DNA from: an uncultured Clostridia bacterium
Lineage (GTDB): Bacteria; Bacillota_A; Clostridia; Christensenellales; CAG-138
NCBI GenBank assembly: GCA_947302865.1
Contig: CAMYWS010000086.1
Location: 1-5,597 of the forward strand
Length of the DNA: 5,597 bases
Direction of reading: 5' to 3'
Below the pieces are notes generated by a model. It saw only the letters and a program-made list of their open reading frames with translations. It did no database searches and was not told the origin of the DNA. The position numbers were made by a program, and so were the translations under genes. This document shows, one piece after another, positions 1 through 5,597 of the stretch (position 1 is the stretch's first letter; every line of letters starts with the position of its first letter).

Positions 1-1526
1 TGACCCGTCATTTCAGCGGGGATCGGAAGGTGCAGAAGCTCCAGAAGTGTCGGGGCAAGATCACACAATCTGCCGCCTTCGCGAAGCGTGACGCCCTTTC
101 TCGTGTCATCCACAAGGATGCACGGAACGGGGAGCGTCGTGTGCGCGGTAAACGGTGCGTTTTGCGCTTCGTCCCACATCAGCTCGCAGTTGCCGTGGTC
201 CGCGGTCACAATGCAGCGTCCGCCGGTCTTCAGGATCGCGGTCACGACCGTGTTCAGGCACTCGTCGACCGCATGGACGGCTTTGACTGCCGCGTCCATC
301 ACGCCGGTGTGCCCGACCATGTCCGGGTTAGCGAAGTTCAGGATCATCACGTCGTACTTGCCGCTTTCGATCCGTGCCTTTGCTTCCGCGGCGACCTCGT
401 ACGCACTCATTTCGGGCTGCATGTCGTAGGTCGGCACCTTCGGCGAGGGGATCAGGCAGCGGTCCTCGTTCGCGTTCGGCGCCTCGACGCCGCCGTTGAA
501 GAAGAACGTCACGTGCGCGTACTTTTCCGTCTCCGCGATGCGAAGCTGGGAAAGTCCCTTGTCCGCGATGTACGCGCCGAAGGTGTTATTGAGCGACTGC
601 GGCTTGAACGCCACGTGCAGCGCGTTTTCGAACGTCTTGTCGTACTGCGTCATCGAAACGTAGTAAAGCGGGAAGAACCCGAACCTGCGCTCGAAACCGT
701 TGAAGTCCTCGAAGATATACGCGCGGCTGATCTCTCTTGCGCGGTCCGGACGGAAGTTGAAGAAGATCACGCTGTCGTTTGCGGAGATCGTCGCCGTGGG
801 CTTTCCGTCGGTGAGAACCACGGTCGGCTGCACGAACTCGTCCGTGTCGCCGCGGTCGTAGCTGAACTGCATCGCTTCCGGACCGGAGGAGGCGGTAAAG
901 CCCTCGCCGTACGTCAGCGCCGCATACGCGCGTTCCACACGCTCGAAACGGTTGTCGCGGTCCATCGCATAGAAGCGTCCCATAACTGTTGCGATCTTGC
1001 CGCAGCCGATCTCTTTGAGCTTTGCGTCGAGCTGTTCGAGATACATCTTGCCGGAGGACGGGGGAACGTCGCGTCCGTCCATGAAGCAGTGGATGTAGAC
1101 CTTTTTGAGCCCGTTCCGCTTCGCAAGCTCCACGAGCGCATAGAGATGCTCAAGGTGACTGTGCACGCCGCCGTCGGAGCAGAGCCCCATGAAATGCAGC
1201 GAGGAATCATGCGCCTTGCAATTCTCGATCGCGCCGACAAACGCCGGATTCTCGAAGAAGTCGCCGTCCTTGATCGCTTTCGTGATGCGGGTCAGCTCCT
1301 GATAGACGATGCGGCCTGCGCCGATGTTCGTATGACCGACCTCGGAGTTGCCCATCTGTCCGTCGGGAAGTCCGACGTCCATACCGCTCGCGCCGATCAG
1401 GGTGTGCGGATATTCCTTCCAAAGGCGCATGAAATTCACCGCGCCGTCGGTCAGGATCGCGTTATACTGTTTTTCCTCGCGATAGCCGAAGCCGTCGAGG
1501 ATGATCAATGCGGTAATCGGCTTCAT
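1..1526 (-). CDS. gpmI: 2,3-bisphosphoglycerate-independent phosphoglycerate mutase, 3' end cut by window edge
   Basis: Cytoplasmic, metal-dependent (usually Mn2+) enzyme interconverting 3- and 2-phosphoglycerate in glycolysis and gluconeogenesis. My translation from ATG 1526-1524 gives 508 complete codons with no stop before the edge. The family is about 510 residues, so only a few C-terminal residues are missing (the last seen are EMTG). The alkaline-phosphatase-like catalytic set is intact: D11 (ILDGFG), phosphorylated serine S61 (GNSEVGH), D402 and H406 (NPDMVGH), D443 and H444 (ADHGN), H462 (TAHTT). These fall within one position of the Geobacillus enzyme numbering as I recall it. The phosphotransferase-domain motifs SDGGVHSH, DGRDVPP, NFRPDRAR and EKYAHVTFFFNGG are also present. 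The start is set by the TGATG overlap with the upstream pgk-tpi stop and by the N-terminus [14 protein letters not shown]. No domain is damaged. The identification is secure. Confidence 0.97.
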   Translation of the reverse strand, partial: MKPITALIILDGFGYREEKQYNAILTDGAVNFMRLWKEYPHTLIGASGMDVGLPDGQMGNSEVGHTNIGAGRIVYQELTRITKAIKDGDFFENPAFVGAIENCKAHDSSLHFMGLCSDGGVHSHLEHLYALVELAKRNGLKKVYIHCFMDGRDVPPSSGKMYLEQLDAKLKEIGCGKIATVMGRFYAMDRDNRFERVERAYAALTYGEGFTASSGPEAMQFSYDRGDTDEFVQPTVVLTDGKPTATISANDSVIFFNFRPDRAREISRAYIFEDFNGFERRFGFFPLYYVSMTQYDKTFENALHVAFKPQSLNNTFGAYIADKGLSQLRIAETEKYAHVTFFFNGGVEAPNANEDRCLIPSPKVPTYDMQPEMSAYEVAAEAKARIESGKYDVMILNFANPDMVGHTGVMDAAVKAVHAVDECLNTVVTAILKTGGRCIVTADHGNCELMWDEAQNAPFTAHTTLPVPCILVDDTRKGVTLREGGRLCDLAPTLLELLHLPIPAEMTG

Positions 1527-3463
1527 CAGAAATGAACCACCTTTGAGAAGTCTTCCGCTTTAAGGCTTGCGCCGCCGATCAGACCGCCGTCGATCTCAGG
1601 CATTGCCATGAGCTCGGAGGCATTCTTCGGATTCATGCTGCCGCCGTACTGGATGCGGACCTTGTTCGCTGTCGCTTCGCCGTAAACGCCCGCAATCGCC
1701 TTGCGGATCACGCCGATGGTCGCGTTCGCGTCTTCCTTCGTCGCGGTCTTGCCGGTGCCGATCGCCCAGATGGGCTCGTACGCGATGACGACGGATTCGA
1801 CCTGCGCGTTCGTCATATCCTTCAGTGCGGCGATCGTCTGACCGGAAACGAGTTTGTCGGTCACGCCCGCTTCACGCTGTTCGAGCGATTCGCCGACGCA
1901 GATGATGGGGGTGATGCCCGCGTTCAATGCCGCAAGCGCGCGCTTGTTGACGGTTTCGTCCGTCTCGCCGAAATACTGACGGCGTTCGGAGTGACCGACG
2001 ATCGCGAATTCCACGCCGCGTGCTTTCAGCATGTCCGCGGAGATCTCGCCGGTGAACGCGCCCTTTTCCGCCCAGTGGATGTTCTGCGCGCCGAGTTTGA
2101 TGTTCGTGCCCTTGATCGCCTTGCCCACGCAGCAGAGGTCCACGTACGGCGGGCAGACGACGACGTCGCATTTTGCATCCTTCACGAGCGGGATCAGCGC
2201 TTCGACGAGCTCAACCGCTTCGTCGGGCGTCTTGTTCATCTTCCAGTTGCCCGCGATGATCGGACGACGGCATTCGGGTTTATCGTTCAGAACCGCCACA
2301 CCGGGAAGGATCTTGCCCTCGAGGAATTCGAGCGACGCGCCGCCGCCGGTGGAAATATGTGTCATCTTCGATGCAAAGCCGAGCTTCTTGACCGCGGAAG
2401 CGGAATCGCCGCCGCCGATGATCGTCGTGCCTTCGCAGTCCGCGCAGGCCTCCGCGACCTTCTTGGTGCCCTCGGCAAACGCCGGGAACTCAAACACGCC
2501 CATCGGACCGTTCCAGATGACCGTTTTTGCTTCAAGGATCGTCTTGCGGTACAGCTCGCAGGTCTTTTCGCCGATGTCAAGACCCATCCAGCCCTCGGGG
2601 ATCTCATTGGACGGAACCGTCTTATGCTCCGCGTCCGCCGCGAATTCCTTCGCAACGACCGTGTCGATCGGGAGCAGGAGGTTTACGCCGCGCTCCTTCG
2701 CTTCCGCCATCAGTTCCTTTGCGAGGTCGATGCTGTTTTCGTCAAGCAGCGAGGTGCCGATCTCATAGCCCATCGCCTTGAAGAACGTGTACGCCATGCC
2801 GCCGCCGATAATGAGCGAATCGCACTTTGCAAGCAGGTTCTTGATGACGCCGATCTTGTCCGCGACCTTTGCGCCGCCGAGGATCGCCACGAACGGGCGG
2901 ACCGGGTTCTCGAGCGCTTCGCCCATGACGCCGAGCTCTTTGCCGATGAGGTAGCCCGCGACTGCCGGAATGTAATCCGCAACGCCCGCCGTGGACGCAT
3001 GCGCGCGGTGCACGGTGCCGAACGCGTCGGAAACGAACAGGTCTGCCAAAGACGCAAGGGCTTTCGCGAATTCCGGATCGTTCTTTTCTTCTTCCTTATG
3101 GAAGCGAGTGTTCTCGAGCAGGACGATCTCGCCCTCCTTCATGTCCGCGATCGCCGCCTTTGCGCTTTCGCCGATCGTGTCGGTCGCAAACCAGACACGG
3201 GTATCCGGCAGCAGCTCCGCAAGACGCTGACCGACCGGCTCCAGAGAATATTTCGGGTTGACTTCTCCCTTCGGTCTGCCGAGGTGCGAGCAGAGGATGA
3301 CCTTTGCCTTGTGTTCCAGAAGATACTTGATCGTGGGCAGCGCAGCTACGATACGCTTGTCGTCGGAAACGGTTCCGTCCTCCGCAAGCGGCACGTTGAA
3401 GTCCACGCGTACGAGAACTCTCTTGCCTTCTACGTTGACATCTTCGATCGTCATTTTTGCCAT
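1526..3463 (-). CDS. pgk/tpiA: Bifunctional phosphoglycerate kinase / triose-phosphate isomerase fusion
   Basis: One 645-residue reading frame encodes two glycolytic enzymes. Residues 1-395 are a full PGK (1,3-bisphosphoglycerate + ADP to 3-phosphoglycerate + ATP): RVDFNVPL at 19-26, HLGRPKG at 60-66, [14 protein letters not shown] at 117-130, [14 protein letters not shown] at 145-158, [12 protein letters not shown] at 196-207, WNGPMGVFE at 317-325, GGGDSASA at 350-357 and [13 protein letters not shown] at 371-383. Residues 399-645 are a full TPI (dihydroxyacetone phosphate/glyceraldehyde 3-phosphate): K408 in GNWKMN, H491 in VGHSERR, E563 in [13 protein letters not shown], and phosphate-binding YGGSMNPKN and IGGASL. 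PGK ends at its usual NDK, and only Pro-Glu-Cys separates it from the usual TPI start [17 protein letters not shown] fusion is known in Thermotoga. Start: ATG 3463 with AAAGGA 10 nt upstream and N-terminus MAKMTIEDV. The stop overlaps the gpmI start. Both activities look intact. The one oddity is the joint (see findings), where one base decides between fusion and two overlapping genes. Confidence 0.95.
   Translation of the reverse strand: MAKMTIEDVNVEGKRVLVRVDFNVPLAEDGTVSDDKRIVAALPTIKYLLEHKAKVILCSHLGRPKGEVNPKYSLEPVGQRLAELLPDTRVWFATDTIGESAKAAIADMKEGEIVLLENTRFHKEEEKNDPEFAKALASLADLFVSDAFGTVHRAHASTAGVADYIPAVAGYLIGKELGVMGEALENPVRPFVAILGGAKVADKIGVIKNLLAKCDSLIIGGGMAYTFFKAMGYEIGTSLLDENSIDLAKELMAEAKERGVNLLLPIDTVVAKEFAADAEHKTVPSNEIPEGWMGLDIGEKTCELYRKTILEAKTVIWNGPMGVFEFPAFAEGTKKVAEACADCEGTTIIGGGDSASAVKKLGFASKMTHISTGGGASLEFLEGKILPGVAVLNDKPECRRPIIAGNWKMNKTPDEAVELVEALIPLVKDAKCDVVVCPPYVDLCCVGKAIKGTNIKLGAQNIHWAEKGAFTGEISADMLKARGVEFAIVGHSERRQYFGETDETVNKRALAALNAGITPIICVGESLEQREAGVTDKLVSGQTIAALKDMTNAQVESVVIAYEPIWAIGTGKTATKEDANATIGVIRKAIAGVYGEATANKVRIQYGGSMNPKNASELMAMPEIDGGLIGGASLKAEDFSKVVHF
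1537..1544 (-). promoter_or_regulatory. Ribosome binding site of gpmI inside the end of pgk-tpi
   Basis: AAAGGTGG on the minus strand lies 10 nt before the gpmI ATG, within the last codons of the TPI domain. It is an imperfect Shine-Dalgarno sequence. With the one-base TGATG overlap of stop and start, it suggests gpmI translation depends largely on ribosomes finishing pgk-tpi. Confidence 0.55.
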
Positions 3464-3496
3464 AGTTTTATATTCCTTTCTTAAATATGCTGTATC
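3464..3496 (-). promoter_or_regulatory. AT-rich leader upstream of pgk-tpi, possible promoter
   Basis: This stretch is strikingly AT-rich in an otherwise GC-rich window and is the only non-coding DNA before pgk-tpi. On the minus strand it contains TATTTA (3487-3482) and TATAAA (3472-3467), both weak -10-like words, but I find no convincing -35 hexamer at the proper spacing. It could hold a promoter for the glycolytic pair, or simply be a leader read through from the MBL gene. The call rests on composition and position only. Confidence 0.3.
3474..3479 (-). promoter_or_regulatory. Ribosome binding site of pgk-tpi
   Basis: AAAGGA, part of AAGAAAGGAAT on the minus strand, sits 10 nt before ATG 3463. 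It is a good Shine-Dalgarno core at a slightly long spacing, supports this start over any internal Met, and lies in the AT-rich leader, so it should be unstructured. Confidence 0.7.
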
Positions 3497-3518
3497 ATGA
3501 AGCGGATTCCCGCATCAT
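3497..3518 (-). other. Imperfect hairpin between the MBL gene and pgk-tpi
   Basis: On the minus strand ATGATGCGG (3518-3510) pairs with CCGCTTCAT (3505-3497) around a GAAT loop. This gives eight pairs and one T-T mismatch, starting 2 nt after the MBL gene's stop codon. No T-run follows (the next bases are GATACAGC), so it is not a standard intrinsic terminator. It could be a weak terminator, an mRNA end-protecting stem that separates expression of the two blocks, or chance. Confidence 0.35.
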
Positions 3519-3519
3519 T

Positions 3520-4215
3520 TCAGATCTCATAGACCGCGCCTTCGACCGCGTGTTCGCACATCGGGTCGGAAAGCGGCAGCAGTCCCGGCGCGTCGCCGAA
3601 CCGGTGGGTGAGGATCGCGCGCCTGCAGTTTGCGTCCTTCCGGAGCTTTGCGACCTGACCGAGCGTCATGTGGTTTTTGAGGAACTTCGGGTTCGATTCG
3701 TCCGCAAGACACGCGTCGGCAAGCAGCAGGTCCGCGTCCTTTGCGGCTTCGGCAAGTCCGTCGAACAGACCGGTATCTCCGGTGTAGAACAGCGAATGGC
3801 CGTTTTGGTCCGTGATCCGTACGCCGAACGTTCTGACCGCGTGCCGGACTTCGGTAAACCGCAGGGACAGCGAGCCGATCCTTGCTTCCGTACTTTCCGA
3901 AATGCGGACCGGATCGAACACCGGATACATAAGCTTTTCGGTTTCCGGCGCGTAGACGGAAAGCGGCTTGCGTCCGAGCCCGAATTCAAGGATGTATCGC
4001 ACAAGGTCGATCTCGCCCGCGTGATCGGCGTGCAGATGCGAAAGAACGATCGCGTCGAGCATAAGCGGACCGGGATATACGGCGCGGTACTTTGAAACGG
4101 CGCCGCTGCCGCAGTCGAGCAAAATCTTCGTTTCGCCGTCCTCGACGAGGTAGGACGAGCAGCCCCCTCCGGGCGCCGGAAACGGACCGTAAACACCCAA
4201 AAGCGTCAGCTTCAT
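3520..4215 (-). CDS. MBL-fold metallohydrolase, YhfI / RNase Z-like
   Basis: A 231-residue cytoplasmic protein of the metallo-beta-lactamase fold with a complete binuclear metal site: HLHADH motif (H60, H62, D64, H65), H125 (EVRHAVRTFG), D147 (FYTGDTG) and H204 (LTHRF). H182 (NHMT) is a further conserved-type histidine. The start MKLTLLGVYGPFPAPGGG and LLDCGSG resemble the small proteins of the RNase Z-like branch such as Bacillus YhfI. It lacks the long tRNA-binding exosite arm of true RNase Z, so tRNA maturation is not supported and the substrate is unknown. No signal peptide or membrane segment. The start is ATG 4215, because it overlaps the upstream stop as ATGA, has GGAGG 7 nt upstream, and begins the first beta strand of the fold. 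An upstream in-frame Met at 4314 would add 33 Arg-rich residues that are an out-of-frame reading of the neighbouring gene. The fold is certain; the function is not. Confidence 0.92.
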   Translation of the reverse strand: MKLTLLGVYGPFPAPGGGCSSYLVEDGETKILLDCGSGAVSKYRAVYPGPLMLDAIVLSHLHADHAGEIDLVRYILEFGLGRKPLSVYAPETEKLMYPVFDPVRISESTEARIGSLSLRFTEVRHAVRTFGVRITDQNGHSLFYTGDTGLFDGLAEAAKDADLLLADACLADESNPKFLKNHMTLGQVAKLRKDANCRRAILTHRFGDAPGLLPLSDPMCEHAVEGAVYEI

Positions 4216-4946
4216 GCGTCGTCCTCCGTCGCGGCAAGGATCTCGTCGATGATCGCGTCGACGTCGGAATCCGTATCGCCGTTTCCGCTGCCCGCGATCT
4301 TGTCGACCGTCCATAGCGTATCTTCGCCGCTTGCTTCATGGCTCGGCGTGAAGTTTAAGGGATGCGCTTCGTAGTCCGGCATATCCGGCACGTCCGCAGA
4401 CGTGTCGGACACGGCGTCCGCTGTGCCGAACCCGAGCATGGGGGAGCCGTCGGCGCCCAATAGCTGAGGAACGGATTCGTGCAGCGAGCGTGCAAGCTCC
4501 GCAAACTTCTTTGCACCGTCCTCGGCGGCCTGCAGCTGATCCTGCACCATGGCGTCATAATGTTTCAACAGCGCGGCGTACTGCTCGATCTGCTGCTGCA
4601 TTTCCGCGCGTTTCTTCGCGTTTTCCTCCTCGGCCTCGCGAACGATCTCCCGCGCGGAACGGTATGCGTCCTCGACGATGCTCTCCGCTTTTTCCCGCAG
4701 GGAATCGCACTCGCCCTGCGTCTCATTCAGCATTTCGGCCGATTTCTGATTCGCTTCGGTGATCATTTTGTCCGCGGTCGCCGCCGCTTCGCTGAGCGTG
4801 CGTCCGATGCCGCGCTCGCGGCGTTCCACGTCGATCACGCGGTCCTTGAGCCGCCGGTTGTCCGCGGTCAGCGACTCGATCTGCTGTTCGAGTACGCGGA
4901 TCCGTTCTTCCTGCTCCGCAATGACGCGTTTCTTTTTGCCGAACAT
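4212..4946 (-). CDS. Coiled-coil protein with acidic tail, function unknown
   Basis: I do not recognise this 244-residue protein as a defined family. It begins MFGKKKR and runs into a heptad-like coiled coil at about residues 8-45 (QEERIRVLEQQIESLTADNRRL region). A long, charged, Ala/Glu/Gln-rich helix follows at about 50-155. The tail, about 164-244, looks disordered and very acidic: I count 20 Asp/Glu and a single basic Lys/Arg (K216). It ends in a short putative helix, DVDAIIDEILAA. No signal peptide, membrane segment or enzyme motif. The helical part recalls DivIVA/GpsB-type or V-ATPase subunit E-type coiled coils, but the DivIVA N-terminal membrane-binding domain is absent, so DivIVA is only a resemblance. 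The start ATG 4946 has GGAGG 6 nt upstream and lies 1 nt past the ruvB stop; the 3' end overlaps the MBL gene by ATGA. Reality as a gene is secure from position and ribosome binding site. A scaffold or cell-division role is only a guess. Confidence 0.88.
   Translation of the reverse strand: MFGKKKRVIAEQEERIRVLEQQIESLTADNRRLKDRVIDVERRERGIGRTLSEAAATADKMITEANQKSAEMLNETQGECDSLREKAESIVEDAYRSAREIVREAEEENAKKRAEMQQQIEQYAALLKHYDAMVQDQLQAAEDGAKKFAELARSLHESVPQLLGADGSPMLGFGTADAVSDTSADVPDMPDYEAHPLNFTPSHEASGEDTLWTVDKIAGSGNGDTDSDVDAIIDEILAATEDDA
4223..4227 (-). promoter_or_regulatory. Ribosome binding site deciding the MBL start
   Basis: GGAGG on the minus strand, 7 nt before ATG 4215, lies inside the last codons of the upstream coiled-coil gene. 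It fixes the start at 4215 rather than at the longer in-frame Met at 4314, and with the ATGA overlap indicates translational coupling. Confidence 0.75.
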
Positions 4947-4947
4947 A

Positions 4948-5597
4948 TTATACCTCCAGACGATCCTGTTGTACCGTGACGGGAACGGGGTAGTCCAAAT
5001 GCCGGTACGCGTCCGGCAAAACGATCCTGCCGCGTGTAGTGCGCGCGATAAAGCCGAGCTTCAAAAGATACGGTTCGTAAACGTCCTCGACCGTACCCGC
5101 ATCTTCGCCGGTGTAGGCGGCGATCGTGTCGAGCCCGACAGGACCGCCTCTGAACACTTCGATCATGGCGGTCAGCATCTTGCGGTCGACCGCGTCAAGA
5201 CCGAGCTCATCGATCTTCAGCATGGCGAGCGCGTTCTGCGCTGTCCTCAGGTCGATCACGCCGCTGCCGCGCACCTGCGAATAGTCGCGTACGCGCCGCA
5301 AAAGCCGGTTTGCGATACGCGGCGTTCCGCGCGAACGGGACGCGATCTCCAGCGCGCCTTCCTCATCGATCTCGATGCGCAGGATGTCCGCGGATCTCGT
5401 GACGATCTCCTTCAGACTCTCCGGCGTGTACAGCTCAAGCTGTTCCTTGATGCCGAAGCGATCGCGCAGCGGGGAGGAGAGCATGCCGAGCCGTGTCGTC
5501 GCGCCGATGAGCGTGAACCGCGGCAGATCGAGACGAATGCTTCTCGCACCGGGACCCTTGCCGATGATGATGTCGAGCGCAAAATCCTCCATCGCGG
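4948..5597 (-). CDS. ruvB: Holliday junction branch migration ATPase RuvB, 5' end cut by window edge
   Basis: RuvB is the AAA+ hexameric motor that, with RuvA, drives branch migration of Holliday junctions before RuvC cleavage. The window holds 215 complete codons plus the stop. With the family at about 330-350 residues, roughly 115-135 N-terminal residues, including Walker A and B, lie beyond the edge. Counting from the Met at 5592 (which is internal, in the conserved AMEDF context, not the true start), I see the sensor 1/GATTR segment at 29-34, the arginine-finger segment SPLRDRFG at 40-47, sensor 2 [15 protein letters not shown], then [13 protein letters not shown] and [17 protein letters not shown] of the C-terminal winged-helix DNA-binding domain. 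It ends normally with TAA at 4950-4948. Its stop lies 1 nt before the next start, so it is probably co-transcribed with the coiled-coil and MBL genes; ruvA would be expected beyond the right edge. No sign of damage. Confidence 0.98.
   Translation of the reverse strand, partial: AMEDFALDIIIGKGPGARSIRLDLPRFTLIGATTRLGMLSSPLRDRFGIKEQLELYTPESLKEIVTRSADILRIEIDEEGALEIASRSRGTPRIANRLLRRVRDYSQVRGSGVIDLRTAQNALAMLKIDELGLDAVDRKMLTAMIEVFRGGPVGLDTIAAYTGEDAGTVEDVYEPYLLKLGFIARTTRGRIVLPDAYRHLDYPVPVTVQQDRLEV
4953..4957 (-). promoter_or_regulatory. Ribosome binding site of the coiled-coil gene
   Basis: GGAGG on the minus strand lies inside the last ruvB codons, 6 nt before ATG 4946. It is a full-strength core at ideal spacing, confirming both that this start is used and that translation follows directly on ruvB. 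Confidence 0.8.

Noticed and set aside
30..1535. 501-codon open frame on the plus strand opposite gpmI
   Set aside because: It is codon-aligned with gpmI (same phase), so its stops would need TTA, CTA or TCA codons in the sense gene, which GC-rich codon usage avoids. The product is rich in Arg, Val, His and Asp with no recognisable domain, whereas the minus-strand reading is a perfect iPGM.
1991..3484. 497-codon open frame on the plus strand opposite pgk-tpi
   Set aside because: Same cause: it is in codon-aligned antisense phase with pgk-tpi and has no motifs. The plus-strand frames at 3487-4095 (opposite the MBL gene) and 4479-4979 (opposite the coiled-coil gene) are aligned in the same way, so one codon-usage explanation covers all four.
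3497..3518. Intrinsic terminator after the MBL gene
   Set aside because: The stem is short with a mismatch and no T-run follows on the minus strand; on the plus strand only TTT follows. Kept only as a hairpin.
4216..4314. N-terminal extension of the MBL protein to an upstream Met at 4314
   Set aside because: The 33 added residues are an Arg-rich off-frame reading of the coiled-coil gene's tail. The ATG at 4215 has a GGAGG, an ATGA overlap and the fold's first strand.
4212..4946. Calling the coiled-coil protein DivIVA
   Set aside because: The conserved DivIVA/GpsB N-terminal lipid-binding domain is not visible; only generic coiled-coil character matches.
4947..4952. Perfect -10 word TATAAT just before the coiled-coil gene's ATG
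   Set aside because: It lies between the ribosome binding site and the start codon and contains the ruvB stop codon. A promoter there would start transcription downstream of the ribosome binding site and past the ATG. Most likely chance.
5590..5592. ATG near the right edge as the ruvB start
   Set aside because: It lies in the internal RuvB motif AMEDF, after the Walker motifs; the frame stays open to the edge, so the true start is outside the window.

Overview
The window is a compact, GC-rich bacterial segment in which every supportable gene lies on the minus strand. Reading 5'->3' along that strand (high to low coordinates) the order is: ruvB (3' part only), a coiled-coil protein with an acidic tail, an MBL-fold metallohydrolase, a phosphoglycerate kinase/triose-phosphate isomerase fusion, and gpmI (missing its last few residues). 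The RuvB, PGK, TPI and iPGM sequences and the GGAGG/AAAGGA ribosome binding sites look like a Firmicutes/Clostridia-type organism with high GC. That is an impression from protein style, not a database result.

Layout: ruvB (5597-4948) ends 1 nt before the coiled-coil gene (4946-4212), which overlaps the MBL gene (4215-3520) by ATGA. These three look like one transcription unit. A 56-nt gap (3519-3464) holds an imperfect hairpin, an AT-rich stretch and a ribosome binding site, and is the only real intergenic space. Then comes the 645-residue pgk-tpi gene (3463-1526), whose TGA overlaps the gpmI ATG (TGATG), so the two are translationally coupled. gpmI runs off the left edge. No stretch longer than 300 bases lacks a gene, and I see no tRNA, rRNA, CRISPR, insertion sequence or riboswitch.

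Function: the left block is lower glycolysis. PGK, TPI and cofactor-independent phosphoglycerate mutase act on triose phosphates and 3-phosphoglycerate; gap and eno, often found in such clusters, are not in the window. The right block begins with the Holliday-junction branch-migration motor and continues with two genes of unassigned function.

The most interesting point is the PGK-TPI joint. The fusion is in frame with only a three-residue linker (Pro-Glu-Cys), and the joint is one base away from encoding two ordinary overlapping genes, with the TPI starting ATG-CGT-CGT-CCG. It is either a recent gene fusion by a one-base change, or an indel error in the sequence. I do not see a clearly novel multi-gene system here.
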